DNA of 25,123 bases from Tenericutes bacterium ADurb.BinA155 (GCA_002068375.1 MVZL01000004.1:1-25123); one strand, 5' to 3'; counted from the first letter of the stretch, positions 7,362 to 15,930 are shown. Notes: generated from the sequence alone by a model not told the origin. Made by a program: numbers and translations.

Positions 7362-7979
7362 TCACTGAATGAAGTTCGTTCGAAGACGGGCTTCAAGTTT
7401 TGGAAGAGGAACCCCGGCCTTTTTGCCCGCCTCAATGCACTTTAAAAGATAGGCCATGTTGTGGCCTAAAGTCCGGAGGGTTTGTAACCCCTCCAAATCC
7501 TTCTCGACATCAGCAACGGAATTCCCATGGATTTGATTCCAATATTGGGAGCCGACGGTGAACATGGAATTGATCCCATAAAATTGGTTCAATTGAGCGA
7601 AGGTTTCACTGGCCCCGCCGCGCCGGCAACTGACCATGGTGGCGACCGGCTTATAGGCCAGGGCTTTTGACCCGCTCATAAAGAGGCGCTGCATGAAGGA
7701 AAGTAACGTCCCGTTTGGTGCCGAATAATAGACGGGTGTTCCAAAAATAAATCCATCGCTTTTTAAAGCTTTCTCAACGAGGCGTGTCACCCCATCGTTA
7801 TAGACGCGATGGCCAAGGTCATGACACTTCCCGCAGTCGAGGCATCCTGGAACGTTTTTTCCGATCCAAAAAATCTCGGTTTCGATCCCGTCTTCTTGGA
7901 GGGCTTTCGCGACTTCTTCTAACCCTCGATTCGTGCATTCCTTTTCATTAGGACTGCCATTGATCAATAAGACTTTCAT
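7362..7979 (-). CDS. Flavodoxin-fold NAD(P)H-dependent reductase, iron-sulfur flavoprotein type
   Basis: A 205-residue cytoplasmic flavoprotein. The FMN phosphate loop GSPNEKECTNR occupies residues 8-18, right after the first strand, and the flavin-contact loop GTPVYYSAPNG follows near residue 100. Between them CLDCGKC (Cys46, Cys49, Cys52) is the compact cysteine motif seen in iron-sulfur flavoproteins of anaerobes, or in relatives that keep only some cysteines. Members reduce quinones, azo dyes or serve in electron transfer and oxygen defence; the partner here is unknown. The ATG at 7979 has an AAGGA upstream with long spacing and AGAG close by. It is alone, converging on the antiporter gene across a shared terminator. 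Confidence 0.9.
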   Translation of the reverse strand: MKVLLINGSPNEKECTNRGLEEVAKALQEDGIETEIFWIGKNVPGCLDCGKCHDLGHRVYNDGVTRLVEKALKSDGFIFGTPVYYSAPNGTLLSFMQRLFMSGSKALAYKPVATMVSCRRGGASETFAQLNQFYGINSMFTVGSQYWNQIHGNSVADVEKDLEGLQTLRTLGHNMAYLLKCIEAGKKAGVPLPKLEARLRTNFIQ

Positions 7980-8056
7980 TGCTCTTTTCTTCCTTTCTTT
8001 ATTCGTTAAAGTTGAATTCGAGTCAAAACTCCATCAAATTTGCCTAGAAATGGCGC

Positions 8057-8081
8057 TTTTGCAACCTTTCGCTTTGCAAAA
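8057..8081. repeat. 8-bp inverted repeat, possible operator
   Basis: TTTTGCAA, nine bases, TTGCAAAA, between the sugar acetyltransferase stop and the flavoprotein start. No T run follows on the reverse strand, so a terminator is unlikely. It lies upstream of the flavoprotein gene and could be a regulator site. Confidence 0.4.
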
Positions 8082-8108
8082 ACCCCATTTTTGTCCTAAG
8101 CAAAACCC

Positions 8109-8726
8109 TCACCAAAGTTCTTTCTTGAGCCGAATCGAATCTTCGGGGACGAGCTTCCGGATCACCTTGCAAGGGATCCCACCAGCGAGACAATCGTCTG
8201 GGATATCTTTCGTCACGACCGCCCCGGCGGCGATCACGCAATGTTTTCCGATCGTTACGCCCCCGGTCACGACCACGTTAGAGGCTAACCAAGTTCCTTC
8301 GCCGATCCGAATCGGCTTCGCATACTCTTGATCGGTCATGATTCCTTTAGAATTTTTGTAGGGTTTTCGTTCTTCATAAAGTAAGGGATGAATCGGGGTG
8401 ACCACGCTGACGTTCACTCCGATAAAAACATCATCCTCAATCACGACGGGGCAGGAGTCCAAAACCGTGAAGTTGAAATTGATGAAAACCCGCTTCCCGA
8501 TTTTGGTATAAATCCCATAGTCAAATTGGATCGGTCCGGCCAGGTAGGCCGAGGGGTCTTTTAGGGGGAGCAATTCCTTCAAGATTTTCTCCCGTTTTTC
8601 GCAATCTGTTTCCGGGGTGGAATTATAGGCTAAACAAAGGGCATGGGCCTTCGTTCTTTCTTCGGCGAGTTTCGGCTCGGTCGAATCGTAGATTTTTCCC
8701 GCGAGCATTTTGGCTTCTTCAGTCAT
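8109..8726 (-). CDS. Maltose/galactoside O-acetyltransferase family (hexapeptide repeat)
   Basis: A 205-residue left-handed beta-helix acetyltransferase that transfers acetyl from acetyl-CoA to a sugar hydroxyl in the cytoplasm. The N-terminal Mac domain (EEAKMLAGKIYDSTEPKL, about 3-20) is followed by hexapeptide repeats from about residue 64. The catalytic His113 is in VVTPIHPL, and the C-terminal coil has GEGTWLASNVVVTGGVTIG and AAGAVVTKDIPD. Length matches Maa/LacA enzymes (about 185-205). AGAGG lies eight bases before the ATG at 8726. It is divergent from the first ABC exporter with 110 bases between. The natural acceptor is unknown; detoxification of non-metabolised sugars is the usual proposal. 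Confidence 0.92.
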   Translation of the reverse strand: MTEEAKMLAGKIYDSTEPKLAEERTKAHALCLAYNSTPETDCEKREKILKELLPLKDPSAYLAGPIQFDYGIYTKIGKRVFINFNFTVLDSCPVVIEDDVFIGVNVSVVTPIHPLLYEERKPYKNSKGIMTDQEYAKPIRIGEGTWLASNVVVTGGVTIGKHCVIAAGAVVTKDIPDDCLAGGIPCKVIRKLVPEDSIRLKKELW

Positions 8727-8803
8727 ATCAGGACCTCTTTGGATTCCATTCTATTCTTTTTCCCCGCTTTTGTATTTGCCTACCCCTAAAGGCTAAGGCT
8801 TCA

Positions 8804-8812
8804 TGTTATACT
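8804..8812 (+). promoter_or_regulatory. Extended -10 promoter candidate for the first ABC exporter
   Basis: TGTTATACT combines a TGn extension with a five-of-six -10 box; no good -35 is seen, which is allowed for extended -10 promoters. The start would lie about 18 bases before the ATG. Confidence 0.45.
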
Positions 8813-8836
8813 TCCTTTACCTTAGAGGATCGCTCC

Positions 8837-9835
8837 ATGATCGAAGTCAATCACCTCTGTAAATACTTCTCCCGCCCCTACCGCGAACCTGGCTTAAAAG
8901 GCGCGGTGAAATCTCTTTTTACTCCGAAGAAAGTCGTGACCAAGGCGGTCGATGACATTTCTTTCACGGTGAACGATGGCGAAATCGTCGGCTACATTGG
9001 GGCCAACGGGGCCGGTAAGTCCACCACCATCAAGATGATGACGGGGATCCTTACCCCCACTTCGGGGGAAATCTTGATTGATGGTAAAAAGCCCTATGAT
9101 TCGAGAGACCGGAAGACGATCCTTCAAGATATCGGCGTCGTCTTTGGCCAGCGGACCCAGCTTTGGTGGGACCTTCCGGTCCGCGATTCTTTCGATTTGG
9201 TCCGCGATATTTACGATATCCCCTCGGATGTTTATGAGAAGCGCCTTGCCTACCTCGATGGGATCTTAGGTCTCAAGCCTTTCATGATGTCCCAGGTCCG
9301 GACCCTTTCCTTAGGCCAACGGATGCGGGCGGATTTGGCCGCGGCTCTGCTTCATGAGCCCAAGATTCTCTTCCTCGATGAGCCGACGATCGGGCTCGAT
9401 GTTTTGGTCAAAGAAAAGATGACCGATGCGATCCGCCAGATCAATAAAGATAAAAAGACCACGATCATTTTGACCACCCACGACATGAAGGACATCCAAA
9501 ACCTTTGCCAGCGGATCGTAATCATCGATGAAGGCCATTTGCTCTATGACGGCACCCTCAAGGACATCAAGAAACGCTTCGGCGATATCCGCCACGTTTA
9601 TGTCTTAAGCAAAGACACCCTCGATAATGAGGCGGCGATCGCTTTCTTTAAAGGCAACATCTCGATTCAAAAGCTCGATGATGGCTATCTTGAAGTCAGC
9701 TATGACGCCGATAAGCTCGAACCGAAGGAGATCTTAAATTACCTGCTCTCCCATCTTGACGTCAAAGATATCCGGATCGACGAGACCACCCTCTCTTCGA
9801 TCGTGAGAAAGATCTATGCGACCAAATCTATTTAG
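8837..9835 (+). CDS. ABC exporter ATP-binding protein (ABC-2 type)
   Basis: A 332-residue ATPase subunit. Walker A GANGAGKST (55-63), signature LSLGQ (157-161), Walker B ILFLDE (177-182) and the H-loop in TTHDMKD (about 214-220) are intact. The N-terminal insertion between the first two strands (about 12-36, with KSLFTPKK) and WWDLPVRDSF after the Q-loop are typical of ATPases paired with ABC2_membrane_6 permeases. The last about 80 residues form a C-terminal domain of the drug-exporter ATPase type. GAGG precedes the ATG at 8837 by eight bases. The 3' end overlaps the next gene by 20 bases, so it forms one operon with the two permeases. The substrate is unknown; drug, lipid or peptide export are possible. 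Confidence 0.93.
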   Translation: MIEVNHLCKYFSRPYREPGLKGAVKSLFTPKKVVTKAVDDISFTVNDGEIVGYIGANGAGKSTTIKMMTGILTPTSGEILIDGKKPYDSRDRKTILQDIGVVFGQRTQLWWDLPVRDSFDLVRDIYDIPSDVYEKRLAYLDGILGLKPFMMSQVRTLSLGQRMRADLAAALLHEPKILFLDEPTIGLDVLVKEKMTDAIRQINKDKKTTIILTTHDMKDIQNLCQRIVIIDEGHLLYDGTLKDIKKRFGDIRHVYVLSKDTLDNEAAIAFFKGNISIQKLDDGYLEVSYDADKLEPKEILNYLLSHLDVKDIRIDETTLSSIVRKIYATKSI

Positions 9836-10640
9836 AAAATACCACGGCTTCATCAAAGGCTCCTTCCTCAATTTCGTGGCCTTTCGCACCGAAATCTTGG
9901 GCTGGGTCCTTCAAGACGTCATCACCTTGTTCATCATGGTGTTCCTTTGGTTTGCCATCTATCAGGAATCTTCAAGCGAAACGATCAATAGCTTCACCTA
10001 TCCCCAAATGATGATGTACTTGGTCACCGCCTCTTTATCGACCCAATGGATCTCGAACGGCACCACCTTCCAAGATATCGGTCAGGACATCAGCCAAGGG
10101 AATATCGCGACTTCATTAACCCGGCCTTGTTCCTATCGTGGCCAAAAGTTCGCGAACAACCTCGGAAGTGTTCTAGGAAACTTCCTCATCTTCTTTTTGC
10201 CGATGGCCCTCATTGCCTTTTTGATCTTCACCTTCGGCTTAGGCCAGCCCGCCCCAACGTGGTACAACATGCTGCTTTATCTCGTTTCCGGATTTTTGGC
10301 GATCGTCATCCTCGACTCATTCGATTTCATGGTCGCCCAATTAGGCTTCCTCACCAATTCCTTGTTTGGGATCTTTCTCATCAAGAACTCCATCGTCAGC
10401 TTCCTTTCGGGGGCGGCGATTCCCTTCTCTTTCTTCCCGAGTTGGGCCCAGCCCGTTCTGGAATATCTACCTTTCTCGGGGCTCGCCTCGACCCCGATCA
10501 ACATTCTTTTAGGCCGTTACGATTGGCCAACCACCGGAATCCGCTTAGGGGTGTCTTTAGGCTATGCGGTCCTCTTCTATTTGCTCTCCGAGTTAACAAA
10601 CCTCCTCATGATTCGCCATGTCGAAAGCGCCGGGGGTTAG
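9816..10640 (+). CDS. ABC-2 transporter permease (ABC2_membrane_6 family), first subunit
   Basis: A 274-residue protein with about six membrane segments. It opens with a short cytoplasmic helix (RKYHGFIKGSFLNFVAFRTE) and then the first segment ILGWVLQDVITLFIMVFLWFAI-type stretch. The conserved DISQGNIATSLTRPCSYRGQ (about 90-109) is the amphipathic elbow characteristic of this permease family, in which a phrase like G.I...L.RP is typical. The start at 9816 overlaps the ATPase gene by 20 bases; the ribosome binding site is weak, consistent with translational coupling. It pairs with the next gene to form a heterodimeric pore. Confidence 0.88.
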   Translation: MRPNLFRKYHGFIKGSFLNFVAFRTEILGWVLQDVITLFIMVFLWFAIYQESSSETINSFTYPQMMMYLVTASLSTQWISNGTTFQDIGQDISQGNIATSLTRPCSYRGQKFANNLGSVLGNFLIFFLPMALIAFLIFTFGLGQPAPTWYNMLLYLVSGFLAIVILDSFDFMVAQLGFLTNSLFGIFLIKNSIVSFLSGAAIPFSFFPSWAQPVLEYLPFSGLASTPINILLGRYDWPTTGIRLGVSLGYAVLFYLLSELTNLLMIRHVESAGG

Positions 10641-10643
10641 ACC

Positions 10644-11489
10644 ATGAAAAAGTATTTCAAACTCTACCCCCATTACCTTGCGATGGCCTTGAAGAGCAAG
10701 ATGATGTACCGGGCCGACTGGGCGATTGGCTTACTCGGGCTCGTTGCCACCAACGTCGTGACCTTCCTCACCCTTTATCTTTCGACCCTACCTGTCCAAT
10801 CCCTCGGGGGCTGGAAATTAGCGAATATCATGTACATGTATGGCTTCCTTTTGATTCCGATGGGGATCGACCACATGCTGACGGATAAGCTCTGGAACTA
10901 TGGGGGCGGCCTCATTAACCAAGGTGAACTCGACCGGATTTTGATGAAGCCTTTGAACCCGTTATTTCAGATGTGCGCCGAGTACTTCCAAGAAGGTGGA
11001 TTAGGCGAAGTGATCCTCGGGATCGTCTTCATGGCGATCTTCGGGCCTCAGATCAGCCTCGATTGGTCCTTTAACGTCGTCTTTCCGATCATCCTCGGGG
11101 CGGCTTTTAGCCCTCTCATCTATTTTGCAATCAAGCTTTGGACGATGAGCATCGCTTTCTATAACCGTCGCAGCCTCTCAATCATGTCCGGGGTTTATAA
11201 CATCAAAGAGTACGGGAAATATCCCGCGAGCATCTACCGGACCGGCAATTGGGTAGGCGAAATCGTCTATAACGTCTTGCTCTTCATCTTGCCGTTTGGT
11301 CTAGTGGGCTATCTTCCGCTCGCAGCTCAGATGTTCCCCGGCCAAGATATCCCGCTGCTCTGGTTCAGCATTCCCGCGAACAATTACCTGATCATGGGAA
11401 TCATCATTCTCGTCTCGATTTGCGCATTCGCACTTTCTTATCTCTTCTTCCGCCACGCGATCAAACACTACAGCAGCGCTGGAGCCTAA
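10644..11489 (+). CDS. ABC-2 transporter permease (ABC2_membrane_6 family), second subunit
   Basis: A 281-residue paralogue of the preceding permease, also with about six membrane segments. It has the same cytoplasmic N-terminal helix (MKKYFKLYPHYLAMALKSKM) and the same elbow, here GGLINQGELDRILMKPLNPLFQ (about 91-112). It starts three bases after the stop of the first permease. The stop codon overlaps that of the converging TetR gene by four bases (11486-11489). Together the three genes encode ATPase plus a heterodimeric membrane part. No dedicated regulator is obvious, although the converging TetR is adjacent. Confidence 0.88.
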   Translation: MKKYFKLYPHYLAMALKSKMMYRADWAIGLLGLVATNVVTFLTLYLSTLPVQSLGGWKLANIMYMYGFLLIPMGIDHMLTDKLWNYGGGLINQGELDRILMKPLNPLFQMCAEYFQEGGLGEVILGIVFMAIFGPQISLDWSFNVVFPIILGAAFSPLIYFAIKLWTMSIAFYNRRSLSIMSGVYNIKEYGKYPASIYRTGNWVGEIVYNVLLFILPFGLVGYLPLAAQMFPGQDIPLLWFSIPANNYLIMGIIILVSICAFALSYLFFRHAIKHYSSAGA

Positions 11490-12052
11490 TCGTTATTTCG
11501 GGCTTTCAAGACCGCGTAAACGACCTTGATGCAATAGTCTTGAATCTCGGTGAGGCTGCTATGGCTCCGCCCTTGGAAATAGTCCAAATACAGCGACACG
11601 ATCCCGCTCGAAAGGATTTCAATCGTCGCTTTCGCATAGTCGGATAAGGTTCCGTTTTTCCGAAAGTCCGGTTCGATTTCGCTGAGGAACTTGGACTTCA
11701 GATCCTCGAAGAAATAGTTGGGGATGTAATCCACAAGCCGCTTATAGGCGACTTCGTTTTCGATGAGTTTTCCCGTCACGGTCGTTATGAAGTTGGCGAT
11801 GGAAGCATCGCTATGGCGCGACTCGGCCCAGGTCGCGGTCATCCCCAGCATCAAATCGTTTTCGATGTCGTTGGCGACTTCCCCGATATTGGCATAGTGG
11901 TTATAGAAGGTCCCCCGATTCAGATTGGCCTCGAGGCAGACATCACTCACGGTGATCGAATAGAAGTCCTTCGTTTTGGAAAGAAGCGAGACCACGGCCT
12001 GTTTGATCGCTGCTTTCGACTTCAAGGAATTCCGGTACTCTTTTTTGCTCAT
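11486..12052 (-). CDS. TetR/AcrR-family transcriptional regulator
   Basis: A 188-residue repressor-type protein. The DNA-binding helix-turn-helix lies at about 33-53: ITVSDVCLEANLNRGTFYNHY, a clear TetR pattern including the TFYNHY end. The C-terminal ligand and dimer domain is unlike any I can name. Upstream on its own strand there is a promoter candidate (TTGTAG, 16 bases, TATAAA) overlapping an inverted repeat, so autoregulation is likely. It is divergent from the two-ATPase exporter and converges on the first exporter, so either could be its target; the divergent one is favoured by the usual layout. No strong ribosome binding site is seen before the ATG at 12052. Confidence 0.9.
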   Translation of the reverse strand: MSKKEYRNSLKSKAAIKQAVVSLLSKTKDFYSITVSDVCLEANLNRGTFYNHYANIGEVANDIENDLMLGMTATWAESRHSDASIANFITTVTGKLIENEVAYKRLVDYIPNYFFEDLKSKFLSEIEPDFRKNGTLSDYAKATIEILSSGIVSLYLDYFQGRSHSSLTEIQDYCIKVVYAVLKARNND

Positions 12053-12069
12053 AATTCGGTTATATACCC

Positions 12070-12093
12070 ATTTTGTCGATTTTTATACAAAAT
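12070..12093. promoter_or_regulatory. Candidate TetR operator
   Basis: ATTTTGT, ten bases, ACAAAAT: a perfect 7-bp inverted repeat close upstream of the TetR gene and overlapping the -10 of its promoter candidate. The size fits TetR-family sites. Confidence 0.45.
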
Positions 12094-12209
12094 ATCAGAA
12101 TCTCTACAAACAGGCTAATTTGTCGTGCCTATTTAATGGATACAGGTCCTATTTTAGACAAGTTTATTGCTTTGTGTTCAAAATTGGTTGAAGGAAGGTA
12201 ACTTGGACC

Positions 12210-12237
12210 TTGTCCGGCGAAAATACCCCCCTATAAT
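12210..12237 (+). promoter_or_regulatory. Promoter of the two-ATPase exporter operon
   Basis: TTGTCC (12210-12215) and a perfect TATAAT (12232-12237) with a 16-base spacer, 24 bases before the ATG. A small palindrome GGAC-CTT-GTCC (12205-12215) overlaps the -35 box and could be a second regulator contact. Confidence 0.65.
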
Positions 12238-12261
12238 AGCCGAGTCTAAAGGAGGGAAAGC

Positions 12262-13197
12262 ATGAGCGAAATCGAAATTAGCCATCTCACCAAAGACTAC
12301 GGATCAGGCCGGGGGGTCTTTGACGTTTCCTTCAGCGTGAATAAGGGCGAATGTTTTGGCTTTTTGGGCCCCAATGGTGCCGGCAAGTCCACCACGATCC
12401 GTCACCTGATGGGCTTCAGCAAACCCGATTCGGGCGAAACGAAGATTCTAGGAAAAGATAGCTTCACCCACTATGACGAAGTGCTGCGCCATGTCGGCTA
12501 TATCCCGGGCGAAATCGCCTTGCCGGTTGGCTTAACCGGATATGAGTTCTTGAAGATGGAACAAGATCTTCAAGGAATCCATAACGCCGCGATGCAGCAA
12601 AAAATGCTGAAGCTTTTTGATCTGGAAGACAATGTCCTGAAAGGCGAAACCAAACGGATGAGCCTCGGGGTCAAACGGAAATTAGCGATCGTCGCCGCCT
12701 TCCAAGGCGACCCCGATGTCCTCGTTTTGGATGAGCCCACCTCCGGGCTTGATCCTCTCATGCAAGAAGTCTTCATCTCCTTCATTTTGGAAGAGAAGAA
12801 AGCGGGGAAGACCATTCTTCTCTCGAGCCACATTTTCTCCGAAATCGATGGGACATGTGATCGAATTGCCATCATTAAGGATGGCCACTTGGTCTCGACC
12901 TTTAAGGCCGATGACCTCAAGCACGCCTCAACCAAGTTCTATCAGGTTTGTTTCCCGACCGATCAAGCCTACCAGCGTTTCCTCTCCAATCACGCCCAGT
13001 CTTCTTGCATGAAGATCCTGGGAGAGAATCCCAGCAAGCGGACCCTCGCTATCTCGGCGGACGATAAAGACATCAACCGGGTGATCGAACACTTTTCGCA
13101 TTATGACCTCGTGAGCTTCACCAATCAGAAAGAAACCCTCCAGGACTATTTCATGAAGTTCTATAAGGAAGATCAGACCTATGGAGGCAAATTATGA
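12262..13197 (+). CDS. ABC exporter ATP-binding protein, first of a pair
   Basis: A 311-residue ATPase of the ABC-2 exporter type. Walker A GPNGAGKST (36-44), Walker B VLVLDE (153-158), D-loop SGLD and an H-loop in LSSHIFSE are present. The signature reads MSLGVKRK rather than LSGGQ, a common variant in this group. The Q-loop region has YIPGEIALP. GGAGGG gives a strong ribosome binding site before the ATG at 12262. The stop overlaps the next start as ATGA. With the next ATPase (clear paralogue, with the same YxPGE segment) it probably forms a heterodimer that drives the single large permease. Confidence 0.94.
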   Translation: MSEIEISHLTKDYGSGRGVFDVSFSVNKGECFGFLGPNGAGKSTTIRHLMGFSKPDSGETKILGKDSFTHYDEVLRHVGYIPGEIALPVGLTGYEFLKMEQDLQGIHNAAMQQKMLKLFDLEDNVLKGETKRMSLGVKRKLAIVAAFQGDPDVLVLDEPTSGLDPLMQEVFISFILEEKKAGKTILLSSHIFSEIDGTCDRIAIIKDGHLVSTFKADDLKHASTKFYQVCFPTDQAYQRFLSNHAQSSCMKILGENPSKRTLAISADDKDINRVIEHFSHYDLVSFTNQKETLQDYFMKFYKEDQTYGGKL

Positions 13198-14099
13198 ACC
13201 CGATCATCGAAGTGAAAGACGTAACCAAGGATTATGGAAATGGCCGCGGGATCTTCCATGAAACGCTCAGTATTAGCCAAGGCGAAATGTTAGGCTTCGT
13301 CGGAACCAATGGTTCCGGCAAGACCACGACGATCCGCTGCCTCATGGGCTTCATTAAACCCACCGATGGACATTGTTATGTCAATGGCTTAGAAAGCTAC
13401 ACCCATGCCTCGGAAATCGCGAAAAGCATCGGGTACGTGCCCGGCGAAATCGCCTTTCCTGACGTCGGAACCGGCAACCAATTCCTGAAGTCGCAAGCGG
13501 AATTCCTTGGCTTAACCGACATGAGTTACGCCAACGACCTCGTGAAGCGACTTCAGCTCGATCCCCGAGCTGGCTTAAAGCGGATGAGCAAAGGGATGAA
13601 ACAGAAGACGGCGATCGTCGCCGCCTTGATGGCCAATCCCCCAATCATCATCCTCGATGAGCCGACGACCGGGCTCGACCCTTTGATGCGGCAAGCCTTT
13701 GTCTCGATCATCAAAGAGGAACACGCGAAGGGCAAGACGATTCTGATGTCCTCCCATATGTTCGAGGAGGTCGAAGACACCTGCGACCGGGTCGCTCTCA
13801 TCAGCAATGGCTACTTAATCGATTCGGTCACGATGGAAGCGATCAATAACCGCCCAACCCAGGACTTCAAAATCGAGTTTAAGAAAGAGGAAGATTACCA
13901 GCGATTCCATAAAGAAGGCTTCGTGATTAGCCGCGAGCAGCCCCAATACCAGCAAGTGACGGTCGCCTTGCCCCGGCAAGATATCGCAAAACTCTTCACC
14001 GCCTTAGCCAGTTACGACGTTCGCTTCATCAGCGAAATCAAATACACCTTAGATAAGCACTTCCAAGAGGTGCTGAAGGAGAAAAACCATGTTCAGTAA
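13194..14099 (+). CDS. ABC exporter ATP-binding protein, second of a pair
   Basis: A 301-residue paralogue of the preceding ATPase. Walker A is GTNGSGKTT (37-45), Walker B IIILDE (151-156), signature MSKGMKQK (131-138), H-loop in MSSHMFEE, and the shared segment YVPGEIAFP. The differences in Walker A and signature suggest the two ATPases are specialised, not redundant. GGAGG lies six bases before the ATG at 13194, which overlaps the previous stop. The 3' end overlaps the permease gene by 11 bases. The order ATPase, ATPase, permease implies one complex with non-identical nucleotide sites. Confidence 0.94.
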   Translation: MNPIIEVKDVTKDYGNGRGIFHETLSISQGEMLGFVGTNGSGKTTTIRCLMGFIKPTDGHCYVNGLESYTHASEIAKSIGYVPGEIAFPDVGTGNQFLKSQAEFLGLTDMSYANDLVKRLQLDPRAGLKRMSKGMKQKTAIVAALMANPPIIILDEPTTGLDPLMRQAFVSIIKEEHAKGKTILMSSHMFEEVEDTCDRVALISNGYLIDSVTMEAINNRPTQDFKIEFKKEEDYQRFHKEGFVISREQPQYQQVTVALPRQDIAKLFTALASYDVRFISEIKYTLDKHFQEVLKEKNHVQ

Positions 14100-15924
14100 A
14101 GCCCTATTCAAACAGTCGATCAAAGCCAACGGATGGATGTGGCTTATCATCACGATCGCCGAATGTTTCATGCTGAGTTGTGTGATGACGATCGCCGGAA
14201 GCGGCAACATCAGCAACGTCAAGGACGCGGTCGAAGACACGATCGTTCAGCGCGAAATCGACGCTTCTTTGAAGAAACGTTCCCTTTATTATTACGATTT
14301 GGCCAGTAGCGGCCTCGACGATTTCGACCAGTACTATGTCGATGATTATCCTAACGAATATCAGGCCGCCGCGACCTATCAAGCGGGCTTTGCCACTTGG
14401 CTCGCCTCAAAGCCCACTCAGGCCACCGGCGAAAGCGATGCCGATTATCAAAAAGCCTTAGCAACTTGGCAAGCGGCGATGCCGGCTCCGACGAGCACCG
14501 TCGAAAAGCTCTATGCCTCCAACTGGAACACCTGGTATCAGGCGATGCCTCAGGCTTCTTCCTATGCGTCCACCGATGAATACCAAGCCGCTTTAGCCGC
14601 TTGGAAAGCCCAAGAGCCGACCGCGGCCTACGCCGCGGCGGAAAGCAGTTTCTATACCGCGACGCTTCAACTCAAGGCTTCGACTTTGGCCGCAGCCGAA
14701 AAAGCGGGCTACGCCGACGGGAGCGACGAGAGCAATGAGATGCTTGGCGCCGTGATGTATGCCTTAAAGCCGAGCAGCGATTTTAACGATATCTATACCA
14801 ACCATAACGAGACTGTTCCGGCCGATTACGATGTCACGTCCCTCGTGAAACACATCGGGGCGGGCGATATCACGGCCTACCTCAATAGCGATGAACGGAA
14901 CACCTATCGCGATGATCGGAGCAGCAACTCCTCTTCGATTTTCTTAGCGGACAATATGAACAAGCCCGCGACCATTCAAAAGATGCTCGATGCCCTCAGC
15001 AAATACGGAGTGACGAAAGAGAAATACGATTCCTTTGGCTACACCTATGCCGGGGTAAAGGATCTCGCGGCTTCAACCGAAGTCGCTTTCCAAGCCCGTT
15101 ATGACTATGAACTGAGCGAGATCAATAAAAAGAAGGCGGCCGGAGACTATCCGACTGAGGCCGATTACGAAAAAGCCATCGCGACGATGCGAAGCAATCT
15201 CACGAGCGACCTCTCGCAATCGTTACTGGCTTCCCTACCGACCGAAGTCGCTTCGGCGATCGAAGACGTTGGCCAAATGGACCTTTACTCCCTTATCGTT
15301 GGATCGGTCTTCTTCAAGATCGCGGGATTGCTCCTTCCGATCATCTATACGATCATGGCCAGCAATAACCTGATCGCGAGCCAGGTCGATTCCGGTTCAA
15401 TGGCCTACGTCTTATCGACCGGGACGAAACGGAAGAGCGTGGTCTTCACCCAAGCTTGTTTCTTGGCCCTATCGTTACTAGCGATGTTCACCTGCACCCT
15501 CATCACGAGTTGCATCTGCTGGAGCGTCGTCTCGGTGAGCAATACCGGCTTGAACTATGGGCGGCTTTGCCTCATCAACCTCGGGGCGTTCCTGGTTCTG
15601 TTTGCGATCTCGGGTCTGAACTTCTTCACTTCTTGCTACTTCGATCGGACCAAGAATTCGATGGCGTTAGGCGGCGGCTTATCGATCTTCTTCTTGGTCG
15701 CGACGATCTTAGGGCTCTTCGGATCCCCGGTCATCCCGAGTGTGGTCCGTTTCGATGCCCTCAACAACTTCAACTACGTCTCCATCATCACTTTGTTCGA
15801 CGTAATCTCCATCACCGATGGAACGACTGCCTTCATTTGGAAGGACGCGATTCTCTTCGCCGTGGGACTCCTCGGCTACATCGTCGGATCGATCCGCTTC
15901 ACCAAGAAGGACCTTCCGCTATAA
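14089..15924 (+). CDS. ABC-2 exporter permease with large repeat-bearing extracytoplasmic insert
   Basis: A 611-residue permease. The first membrane segment is at about 16-37, followed by about 360 residues outside the membrane, then five more segments between about 400 and 605. Typical ABC-2 permeases have about 250-400 residues, so the insert is exceptional. Residues 100-190 hold four imperfect repeats of about 23 residues. The rest of the insert is acidic and polar with helical stretches. AAGGAG before the ATG at 14089 supports the start. It is the last gene of the exporter operon and is followed by a strong terminator. The large outside domain suggests binding of a substrate, envelope part or peptide; no function is known to me. 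Confidence 0.85.
   Translation: MFSKALFKQSIKANGWMWLIITIAECFMLSCVMTIAGSGNISNVKDAVEDTIVQREIDASLKKRSLYYYDLASSGLDDFDQYYVDDYPNEYQAAATYQAGFATWLASKPTQATGESDADYQKALATWQAAMPAPTSTVEKLYASNWNTWYQAMPQASSYASTDEYQAALAAWKAQEPTAAYAAAESSFYTATLQLKASTLAAAEKAGYADGSDESNEMLGAVMYALKPSSDFNDIYTNHNETVPADYDVTSLVKHIGAGDITAYLNSDERNTYRDDRSSNSSSIFLADNMNKPATIQKMLDALSKYGVTKEKYDSFGYTYAGVKDLAASTEVAFQARYDYELSEINKKKAAGDYPTEADYEKAIATMRSNLTSDLSQSLLASLPTEVASAIEDVGQMDLYSLIVGSVFFKIAGLLLPIIYTIMASNNLIASQVDSGSMAYVLSTGTKRKSVVFTQACFLALSLLAMFTCTLITSCICWSVVSVSNTGLNYGRLCLINLGAFLVLFAISGLNFFTSCYFDRTKNSMALGGGLSIFFLVATILGLFGSPVIPSVVRFDALNNFNYVSIITLFDVISITDGTTAFIWKDAILFAVGLLGYIVGSIRFTKKDLPL
14386..14658 (+). repeat. Four degenerate tandem repeats (about 23 residues each) in the permease insert
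   Basis: Repeat units start near permease residues 100, 123, 145 and 168. Each carries a Trp followed five residues later by a Pro (FATWLASKP, LATWQAAMP, WNTWYQAMP, LAAWKAQEP), and three are preceded by a YQ pair. The DNA copies have diverged. Confidence 0.75.
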
Positions 15925-15930
15925 CGGTAA

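Noticed and set aside
10046..10888. Open frame of 280 codons on the plus strand
   Set aside because: It is a shadow across two clear permease genes, is rich in Arg, His and Pro, and matches no protein pattern.
14386..14658. Repeat region as a recent DNA duplication or CRISPR-like array
   Set aside because: The repeat is visible only in the protein; the DNA copies differ too much and there are no spacers.
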